Shown here: piece after piece, positions 6,442 through 12,707 of the stretch
How positions within the stretch are numbered: position 1 is the first letter of the stretch
Layout of the letters: each line of letters begins with the position of its first letter
NCBI GenBank assembly: GCA_045606045.1
Contig: JAZURE010000051.1
Span: 1-19,324 of the forward strand
Length of the DNA stretch: 19,324 nucleotides
DNA from: RGIG8748 sp045606045
GTDB lineage: Bacteria > Bacillota > Clostridia > UMGS1810
Direction: 5' to 3'
Notes under the pieces: model-generated
Databases searched by the model: none
The model's input: the letters and a program-made list of their open reading frames with translations, nothing else
What the model was told of the DNA's origin: nothing
Position numbers and translations under genes: made by a program

Positions 6442-7722
6442 TTATTTTATCTCCAGACTCCTTGATACAAGAGCAAATACCTCAAGTCTTGTTATGTTTG
6501 CCTTAGGTCTTATGGTGCCGTCATCGTAGCCTGTCATAACACCGATTTCTACGGCATAGGCTATGCCGCCCTTTGCCCAGCTTGAGATGTCCGAACAATC
6601 TGTGAAAGTGAGCTTATCTGCATCGCCCTGCCAGTTCATAGCACGGGAGAGCATGGTAAGCATCTGCTCGCGGGTTATATAATCCGATGCACCTACATTA
6701 CCGTTGGTATATCCCGAAATTATACCGTGTTTTACTGCGGTTGCAATGTATGGTCTTGCCCATGAGGGTATTTTGTCCGCATCCTTGAAATCAAGAGGAA
6801 GGGTTTCATCCGGCTCGATATTCATAGAAAGCAGAGCTATCTTTGCCGCTTCTGCTCTTGTGAGATTATCACCCGGGCGCATGGAGGGTTTTTCGCCACC
6901 GTCTCCCGATATTATACCCTTTTCTACAAGGTCGAGGGCATATTTGTAGCCCCAGTTAGTCTCGGCGATATCCTCAAAGCCTTTGAAATCGGGTGTTTCT
7001 TTAACGGGTTCATCGGGTTTTGTATCTTCTTTATCCTCTTTGTTCTTATCAGCATCAGAAGCATTGCCAGAGTTATTGCCTGAGTTATTGCCTGAGTTAT
7101 TTCCAAAGTTATTTCCAAAGTTATTTCCAGAATTATTGCCAGAGTTGTTGTCTGCGCCATCACTCGAGCCGTTGTCTGTACTATCGTCTGTGTCGTCGTC
7201 AGAGCCGTTTTCAGAATCTCCGCTATCTGCAGGTTTTTCGCCAAGGTCTATCGTTGCCTTAGCCATGGAAACATCTTTTGCAATATTAAATGAAGAATCG
7301 GCAAGCTCTGCAAAGGTTATTTCTATATCTGTAGTTCCGTATGCACCCTCTTTCTTCTCAAACGAGAGAGTACAGAGCAGTCCGCCCACGGCAGAAAGCT
7401 TGTCTGCTGTAATAATACTTGAACCATCGTCTGAAGCATCATACCATATGATTCTTGAGTTGCTTGACATCATGCCATTAAATATATCTGACGATGTAGT
7501 GTGATTTTTGAATGTAAGTTTTTCCTCGTCGTAGGTATATGCTATTGTTATGGCAGATATGTCCTTTATATCCTCGGGAACAGCATCGAGCACTATATCT
7601 GCCTTTACGGTTGTCACCTCTTCTGTATCCTTACCGACCACACTCACCTGTGCTGCAAAAACGGTGGGTATAGCAAGACACAGTGTAAGGATTACAGTTA
7701 AGACTCTTGTTAAATTTTTCAT
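6442..7722 (-). CDS. Secreted cohesin-like protein with SLH anchor
   Basis: This 426-residue protein has a signal peptide (1-23, VFA-AQ cleavage). A beta-rich cohesin-like domain follows (about 25-160; ADIVLDAVPEDIKDISAITIAYTYDEEKLTF and GGLLCTLSFEKK resemble the paired-strand pattern of cohesins). Then come an acidic Asp/Ser/Asn linker (163-244) with NNSG/NNFG tandem units, and three SLH repeats (245-300, 311-365, 372-424) with LTRAE, ITREQ and ITRLE motifs. SLH repeats bind secondary cell-wall polymer, so the cohesin-like head would be displayed on the surface. It is the last gene of the dockerin/cohesin operon, 58 nt after the long scaffold gene. The SLH call is firm; cohesin is a pattern-based call. 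Confidence 0.85.
   Translation of the reverse strand: MKNLTRVLTVILTLCLAIPTVFAAQVSVVGKDTEEVTTVKADIVLDAVPEDIKDISAITIAYTYDEEKLTFKNHTTSSDIFNGMMSSNSRIIWYDASDDGSSIITADKLSAVGGLLCTLSFEKKEGAYGTTDIEITFAELADSSFNIAKDVSMAKATIDLGEKPADSGDSENGSDDDTDDSTDNGSSDGADNNSGNNSGNNFGNNFGNNSGNNSGNNSGNASDADKNKEDKEDTKPDEPVKETPDFKGFEDIAETNWGYKYALDLVEKGIISGDGGEKPSMRPGDNLTRAEAAKIALLSMNIEPDETLPLDFKDADKIPSWARPYIATAVKHGIISGYTNGNVGASDYITREQMLTMLSRAMNWQGDADKLTFTDCSDISSWAKGGIAYAVEIGVMTGYDDGTIRPKANITRLEVFALVSRSLEIK
7061..7156 (-). repeat. 12-bp tandem repeats encoding the NNSG linker
   Basis: About eight 12-bp units of the type TTATTGCCTGAG / TTATTTCCAAAG (plus-strand reading) encode the NNSG and NNFG tetrapeptides of the linker. 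Two adjacent pairs are identical. Since units are 12 bp, gain or loss of copies keeps the frame and only changes linker length. Confidence 0.85.
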
Positions 7723-7742
7723 AATTTCCCTTTCTAAAAGTT

Positions 7743-7772
7743 CCCCGGTTAGTCCATTGGGACTATCCGGGG
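7743..7772 (-). terminator. Intercistronic hairpin before the SLH gene
   Basis: CCCCGG (7743-7748) pairs with 7767-7772. After one mismatched pair, TAGTCC (7750-7755) pairs with 7760-7765 around a 4-base loop. On the minus strand it is followed by AACTTTTAG, a weak T-run, and then by the SLH gene's AAAGGG ribosome site. It could be a leaky terminator or an RNA-stability element that sets the ratio of scaffold to anchor. Confidence 0.5.
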
Positions 7773-7780
7773 AGAATAAA

Positions 7781-10762
7781 TTACTCTATACCCAAAAGTG
7801 ATGTTAAAATAGTGAATTCTACTTTTCTGTTCGGGTCATTTAACGCTGCGGTTGCTATCATAAGGGCATCGACTACATTGAGTCTTCCGTTGCCGTCTAC
7901 ATCGGCTTTAACAAATTTCATAGGATTACTTTCAAAATCGGAAGTATTCAGTCCGACTACATACTTACATACCATCAGTGCATCAGTTGCAGTAACCGTA
8001 CCTTTGCCGTCAATGTCGCCGAGCATAAGTTCTGCGGGGGTACCCTCTTCCAATGCTATATCACTATCCGAAATTTCATGGTCTGTAACAAATACATGGT
8101 AAACATTTTCACCTATTGTAACAGTTACTGCTTTGTCTGCACCGCAGGATACTATCATACCCTCGGAAACATTTGTAACTACAGTCGTAAACTTTCCATC
8201 AGCACCGTAGTTTTCCACGGATTTTGAATTAATAACCAAGATTGCTTCTTTATATGCCTTTTCTGCTTTTACAAGCTCTTCTATATTCTTTACTCTTTCT
8301 TTGAGAGAACCTTCAAGTGCATTGTATGCCTCACGAGCTTTGGTTATCTTTTCCAGACATTCCTCGGTTGCGGAAACCTCGCCGATATCTTCTATAAGGT
8401 CTATAACATTATTTATGGCTTCGTCTTCTGCCTTAAGCTTTGCATATCTGTCATTTGCGGACTGTATTTTGTCAGCATTTGTTACTCTGCTCTTTAAATC
8501 ACCGTCAAGTTCATCGTATGCTTTCTCTGCCGCCTGTATTCTTGCCAGACAATCGTCATCATATGTTACTGTGCCTATGGCATCTATGATTGCAATTACA
8601 CTATCTATGGCTTCTTTATCTGCTTTAAGAGAATCGTATTTTGCTCTTGCCTGTGTAAGAGTATTGTAATGTTCTTCTCCTACAAGCTCCTTTGTACGGG
8701 AATTGGCATTGTAATACTTCTGCTCTGCAGCGATTATTTTTGCTTCGCACTCGGGTTTGAGTTCCACAGTGCCGATTGCATCTATAAGCAGCTTAATAGC
8801 GCCTGCTTCATTCTGGTCTTTTTCCTCCTGTTCAGCTTTAGCTGAAAGCTCTTCATAGAGATTTTCTGCATCCTCAAGCGCAGAATAGTTGTCTACTTTG
8901 TCCTTTTCGGCATCTGTAAGTCTATCATATTCACTTCTTGCCGAATCGATTTTCGCCTTGGATTCAGAGGTAAATTCAACCTCACCTATTTGATTTATAA
9001 GGTTTATAACATTATCTACTCTTTGTTTGCTTGCAATAAGAGCATTAAGCTTTGTCCTTATATCCTTTAAATCCTGTGCATTCTTAACTCTTTGCTGAAG
9101 CGTTTCGCCCAGCTCTGCAAAAGCAGCTTCTGCAGCTTCTACAGCTTCCTTATCTTCAAGAATGATATCCTTTATATCTCCAAGGGCAGCTATTTCATCT
9201 ATAACAGCCTGTACCCTTGCCTCTTCTGCTTCAAGCTCTTCGTATCTTTCCCATGCCGCATCGTATATAGACATCTTATCGGATGTGATATAGCCTTTTG
9301 CTTTGTCGGATATTTCTTCAAGTTTAGTTGCTATTGCATCGAGCTTGTTCTTGCTTGCAAGAGAAATTTCGCCAAGGTCATCTATAAGCGCTTCTACCGC
9401 TTGTGCTTCTGCTACGGCTGCCTCAACAAGTTTAAGTTCTTTTTCGACATCAAGGAGCTTTTGGCGCATCTCAGCACTTACATAGTTCCTGACAGCTTCG
9501 ACTACTCCATTATAGGCTATGTTCACCGATTCAAAGTCTCTTCTTGTTTCTTCTGCATTTGACCTGTCGATGTCTTCGGGGTCGGGAAGTGCCTTTATAG
9601 AATTCTCAAGTTCAACTGCCGCTTCCCAATATGCAAGAATTATGCCATAGTCATTTGCCGCCTTTTCAAGAATATCATAATTTTCTACATATCCTCTCTG
9701 TGCAGTGCTTAATTCATTGTACGCATTCTGAGCATCAAGAATAGCCTGCCCGTTTTCAAGGGTAACATCGCCTATTGCGAGTATAAGAGCATCTACCTCT
9801 GCCGCCTTGGCTCTATCCAACTGCTCCTGCTTTATCTGTGCAAGCTTATCCTTGGCAGTCTGTATCTTTGCGGCATAATCTGTAAGTGCCGCTTTCTCAT
9901 CATTGGCAAGTGCGTTAAATGCAGTTTCTGCCGTTTCAATGTCATTTTCAAAAGTATCTTTCGTGCTGTCGAGAGTATCTATAAGACCTTTTACTCTGTC
10001 CATTTCGTCTGTTCTTACTTTTAATGCGGCTTCTGCATCAGTAAGTATAGCAAGATTTGTAACCTGAGCCTTAAGGCTATCGGAAGTGATAGCATCATAA
10101 GCACTTCTTGCAGCTTCTATAGCCGCCTTGGAAGAATATGTAACAGGTGTTCCTATTGCAGCTATAAGATTTTTTACCTTTTGAACTGCAATGGTGTCGG
10201 AGAGTTGGACTATTGTTCCGGATATGTTACTTTGAATAGTTCCTTCATCTGTACCATAGGCATGCTTTGCATTTGAAAGCGTAAAGCAGGAACTTACATC
10301 GTCTATGCTTCTTACCGCTGTAAATACAATCTTACCTACAATTTCGCTTGTACTGTCACTGTCTACATAGCACTCACCATTGGAGTCTATATAATTAACC
10401 TTTATAACGCCATTTTTGTTACTGAAACCGGGTCTGTTTATTGCACCAAAGCCTTCGCCGGCTTTTATATCGGCATACCACTCGCTCTCAAAAGCATCTG
10501 CCGCCCTTGATGCTGTAGTAAAATCACTTTCCGAATAGCTTATATTGTACTGCAAAGCATTTGCATGCCTTGCAGGTCCGTTTACCGTAATGGTGAGTAT
10601 GAATGTATCACCCGACTGAACTGATATTTTGTCTGCCGTAACTACAAACTCATACGCAGGATACTGCTCTACGCTTGCAAACGAAACAGGCGAAACAGCA
10701 AAGAGCATCATAACTAACAGAATACATGCTGTTATTCTGTTTGATGTTTTAAATAACTTCAT
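7781..10762 (-). CDS. Long scaffold: cohesin-like head, helical rod, dockerin
   Basis: This 993-residue secreted protein has a signal peptide (about 1-30) and an N-terminal beta domain of cohesin type (about 36-188; VVTADKISVQSGDTFILTI, ALQYNISYSES, GVIKVNYID, IVGKIVFTA). About ten helical repeats of roughly 65 residues follow (195-842), each with a core like IDAIGTV-x(5)-C/SxAKIxAAExAYDxL. Next are a small beta segment (843-905) and a type I-like dockerin (914-972) with two calcium loops, DIDGKGTVTATD and DVDGNGRLNVVD. The first loop has Lys where the third ligand, Asp or Asn, is expected. ATG at 10762 is chosen because GGGGAGGT ends 8 nt upstream. No enzyme domain is visible. A cohesin-like head plus a dockerin tail would permit head-to-tail chains, but that is inference. 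Confidence 0.82.
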   Translation of the reverse strand: MKLFKTSNRITACILLVMMLFAVSPVSFASVEQYPAYEFVVTADKISVQSGDTFILTITVNGPARHANALQYNISYSESDFTTASRAADAFESEWYADIKAGEGFGAINRPGFSNKNGVIKVNYIDSNGECYVDSDSTSEIVGKIVFTAVRSIDDVSSCFTLSNAKHAYGTDEGTIQSNISGTIVQLSDTIAVQKVKNLIAAIGTPVTYSSKAAIEAARSAYDAITSDSLKAQVTNLAILTDAEAALKVRTDEMDRVKGLIDTLDSTKDTFENDIETAETAFNALANDEKAALTDYAAKIQTAKDKLAQIKQEQLDRAKAAEVDALILAIGDVTLENGQAILDAQNAYNELSTAQRGYVENYDILEKAANDYGIILAYWEAAVELENSIKALPDPEDIDRSNAEETRRDFESVNIAYNGVVEAVRNYVSAEMRQKLLDVEKELKLVEAAVAEAQAVEALIDDLGEISLASKNKLDAIATKLEEISDKAKGYITSDKMSIYDAAWERYEELEAEEARVQAVIDEIAALGDIKDIILEDKEAVEAAEAAFAELGETLQQRVKNAQDLKDIRTKLNALIASKQRVDNVINLINQIGEVEFTSESKAKIDSARSEYDRLTDAEKDKVDNYSALEDAENLYEELSAKAEQEEKDQNEAGAIKLLIDAIGTVELKPECEAKIIAAEQKYYNANSRTKELVGEEHYNTLTQARAKYDSLKADKEAIDSVIAIIDAIGTVTYDDDCLARIQAAEKAYDELDGDLKSRVTNADKIQSANDRYAKLKAEDEAINNVIDLIEDIGEVSATEECLEKITKAREAYNALEGSLKERVKNIEELVKAEKAYKEAILVINSKSVENYGADGKFTTVVTNVSEGMIVSCGADKAVTVTIGENVYHVFVTDHEISDSDIALEEGTPAELMLGDIDGKGTVTATDALMVCKYVVGLNTSDFESNPMKFVKADVDGNGRLNVVDALMIATAALNDPNRKVEFTILTSLLGIE

Positions 10763-10770
10763 ACCTTTAT

Positions 10771-10778
10771 ACCTCCCC
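10771..10778 (-). promoter_or_regulatory. Ribosome site setting the scaffold start
   Basis: GGGGAGGT on the minus strand lies directly after the stop codon of the small dockerin gene and 8 nt before ATG 10762. This places the scaffold start 16 nt after the upstream gene and argues against the longer in-frame start at 10786, which would overlap that gene. Confidence 0.8.
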
Positions 10779-11405
10779 TTATTCACCTACTATAAATTCT
10801 TTTTCGTGCAAATAATTGTCGATTATGTCAAGAGCATCAAAGGTGTCTACTCCACCATCATCATTGACATCTGCCGCAATAATACCAAACTCATATTCTT
10901 TACCTGCGGCAGTTGAATCTTCAAATATTTTATCGTGAAGATAATAATCTATAACCGCCAAGGCATCAAACGTATCTACCGTTCCGTCATTATTAACATC
11001 ACCATATGTAAAATCGCCGTCGGGCTGTCCGCCTGCAGAGCCGCTTAAATCAAGCACTTCATCGAGGGGTTCATCGTCTGCATCCATGGTAGCATAGCCC
11101 GAATAAATATTTAAGTTGCCATCACCTGTGTACTTGAATTCAAAAGTAGCGACACCTGCACTTGATGCAGTTGACTGGTCGAGATGGTAAATCATGGTTG
11201 GATTAGCAAAAGCACCGCTTACCGATGTGCCCTCAGGCACTACAAGAAGTGTAGTTTCCTCACCCGAGCCGAGAGATTTTACCTCAACTGTAACCACATC
11301 ATCTTCCTTGCTTATATTTATAGGGCTTGACGCAGACACCGCACCTGTGCAAATGGCACAAAGGGCAATGACTCCTGCCAATATTTTATTTAATTTCCCC
11401 GCCAT
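10779..11405 (-). CDS. Small secreted dockerin protein
   Basis: This 208-residue protein has a signal peptide (about 1-25). A beta-rich domain of unknown type follows (26-110; SGEETTLLVVPEGT, then VATFEFKYTGDGNLNIYSGYA), then a Gly/Asp linker and a C-terminal type I dockerin (134-202). The dockerin has two near-identical loops, DVNNDGTVDTFDAL and DVNDDGGVDTFDAL, each with intact calcium ligands. The positions that set specificity in classical dockerins (10-11 of each loop) are Thr-Phe, unlike the Ser-Thr type of Clostridium thermocellum. No catalytic motif is visible. It is first in the operon, behind a good promoter. Likely partners are the cohesin-like domains of the two downstream genes, though nothing in the sequence proves which. 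Confidence 0.85.
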   Translation of the reverse strand: MAGKLNKILAGVIALCAICTGAVSASSPINISKEDDVVTVEVKSLGSGEETTLLVVPEGTSVSGAFANPTMIYHLDQSTASSAGVATFEFKYTGDGNLNIYSGYATMDADDEPLDEVLDLSGSAGGQPDGDFTYGDVNNDGTVDTFDALAVIDYYLHDKIFEDSTAAGKEYEFGIIAADVNDDGGVDTFDALDIIDNYLHEKEFIVGE

Positions 11406-11459
11406 ATTTATACCGCCTTTCGTGGAAAAGAATACAATACCTACATAATATCACATAAC

Positions 11460-11488
11460 ATTATACCTTGAAACGCCCAAAAACACAA
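11460..11488 (-). promoter_or_regulatory. Promoter of the dockerin/cohesin operon
   Basis: Minus-strand TTGTGT (11488-11483) and TATAAT (11465-11460) are 17 bp apart, with a start near 11453. That leaves a leader of about 48 nt before ATG 11405, whose ribosome site is AAAGGCGGT. The rest of the 144-bp gap to the transglycosylase gene is AT-rich and shows only a loose inverted repeat (11475-11483 with 11521-11529). Confidence 0.7.
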
Positions 11489-11549
11489 TACTTATTTACT
11501 AAAAATAATTTCCAGTTTTCTTTTTGGGCAAATCACACAATTTAAAAAT

Positions 11550-12116
11550 CTATTTTTTATATAGTTTGCCGTATATTTCCGCCCGGTTTTTTACCTTTTC
11601 CACATATGCCTTTGTTTCTGCAAACGGGATTGTACGAAGCTTATTATCTCCGTCCGAATACCTTTTATCAGAGAGCCATTTGTTTACATTGCCGAGTCCT
11701 GCGTTGTATGCTGCAACGGCTGTGTATGTATTGCCGTCGTAAAGGTCTATCAGGTATCTCATGTAGGCGCAGCCTATGAGTATGTTGTTTTCGGGTTTTC
11801 GGATATCCTCCCCCGCTATATCTATCGAAAGATTTTCCACGCACCAAAGTGCCGTATCGTCCTTTAGCTGCATAAGTCCGTGTGCATCCTTATGGCTCTT
11901 TGCATCGGGATTGAAGCCGCTTTCTGCACTTATTATTCCCATTATGAGTGTCTCGTCGAGGTCAAATTTTTCAGAGCAGGCACTTATGGTGTCCTCATGT
12001 TCTAACGGGTATATAAGCTTAAGCAGCGGGTCAAGAGCCATGGTAACACAGAAAGCAATGACTGCCGACAGTATTAAAATGTATAAAAAACTCTTATTCT
12101 TTCTTCTACCTGCCAT
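11550..12116 (-). CDS. Membrane-anchored lytic transglycosylase (SLT domain)
   Basis: This 188-residue protein has one N-terminal membrane helix (about 10-30) and a C-terminal SLT/goose-lysozyme-like domain. Catalytic Glu65 lies in IISAESGFNP. The family motifs GLMQL (80-84) and AYNAG (136-140) are present, as is the usual terminal helix with an R-AEIYGKL segment. Such enzymes cleave glycan strands of peptidoglycan to 1,6-anhydro products. ATG at 12116 is preferred over a longer in-frame start, because GGAGG lies 5 nt upstream inside the coaE 3' end. It overlaps coaE by 11 nt, so translation is probably coupled. It closes the polA-coaE operon. Confidence 0.92.
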   Translation of the reverse strand: MAGRRKNKSFLYILILSAVIAFCVTMALDPLLKLIYPLEHEDTISACSEKFDLDETLIMGIISAESGFNPDAKSHKDAHGLMQLKDDTALWCVENLSIDIAGEDIRKPENNILIGCAYMRYLIDLYDGNTYTAVAAYNAGLGNVNKWLSDKRYSDGDNKLRTIPFAETKAYVEKVKNRAEIYGKLYKK

Positions 12117-12690
12117 TTGTACCTCCGAATATGCCTGAAATTGCGGCGGAAAGGCTTTCAAAATCCCCGTTGTTATACAACACATAATCGCACTTTGATA
12201 TGTAAAAATCATCATCAGGCTGGCTTGATATGCGGTTTTCCGCCTCTTCGCATGTGAGTAAGTCCCTTTGCATAATGCGCTTTAGCCTTGTATCTCTGTC
12301 CGACAGCACGCAAAGAGTCTTGGTGCAGATTGCATCAAGACCTGTTTCTATAAGAAGCGGTGCATCTATTACAATACTTTTACCCTCGTTTTGCCTTATA
12401 ATTTCCTTTATGCTTTCTATGATGTATTTATGAGTTATGCCGTTTAGAATTTTAAGCTTTTGGGCATCGGAAAACACAATTCTGCCAAGCTCTTTTCGCA
12501 TGAGATTGCCGTCCGAATCTGTTATGCCATGCCCGAAAAACTGCACTATTTCGCCAAGACAAGCTGTGCCTTTTTGACACACATTCCGAGCTACAGCATC
12601 GGAATCTATAACAACAAAGCCCTGATTTTTAAAATATTCACACACACTGCTTTTGCCTGTGCCTGTGCCTCCCGTAATACCGAGTATCAT
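12106..12690 (-). CDS. coaE: Dephospho-CoA kinase
   Basis: This 194-residue protein is a P-loop kinase. It begins MILGITGGTGTGKSSVCEYF, with Walker A at residues 7-15. It has VIDSDAVAR (acceptor-site Asp), an IVIDAPLLIETGL strand and an RDTRLKRIMQRD lid segment, all CoaE signatures. It phosphorylates the ribose 3'-hydroxyl of dephospho-CoA, the last step of coenzyme A synthesis. It follows polA with a 17-nt gap. The polA-coaE-transglycosylase order is, from general knowledge, common in clostridia. Confidence 0.95.
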   Translation of the reverse strand: MILGITGGTGTGKSSVCEYFKNQGFVVIDSDAVARNVCQKGTACLGEIVQFFGHGITDSDGNLMRKELGRIVFSDAQKLKILNGITHKYIIESIKEIIRQNEGKSIVIDAPLLIETGLDAICTKTLCVLSDRDTRLKRIMQRDLLTCEEAENRISSQPDDDFYISKCDYVLYNNGDFESLSAAISGIFGGTNGR

Positions 12691-12707
12691 CGTATCACCC
12701 CTTTGGG

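Noticed and set aside
7061..7156. Possible CRISPR-like repeat array
   Set aside because: Units are 12 bp with no spacers and code in frame for a linker; no cas gene is nearby.
6924..7504. Open frames in alternative frames over the NNSG linker
   Set aside because: A 12-bp repeat stays open in several frames on both strands. They give low-complexity products and no ribosome site, so they are shadows of the SLH gene.
9092..9562. Plus-strand open frame inside the scaffold gene
   Set aside because: It lies antisense to the helical repeats, with no start signals; repeat composition keeps the frame open.
11475..11529. GCCCAAAAA/TTTTTGGGC as a transglycosylase terminator
   Set aside because: The 37-base loop is too large and one arm overlaps the -35 of the next promoter; no T-run follows on the minus strand.
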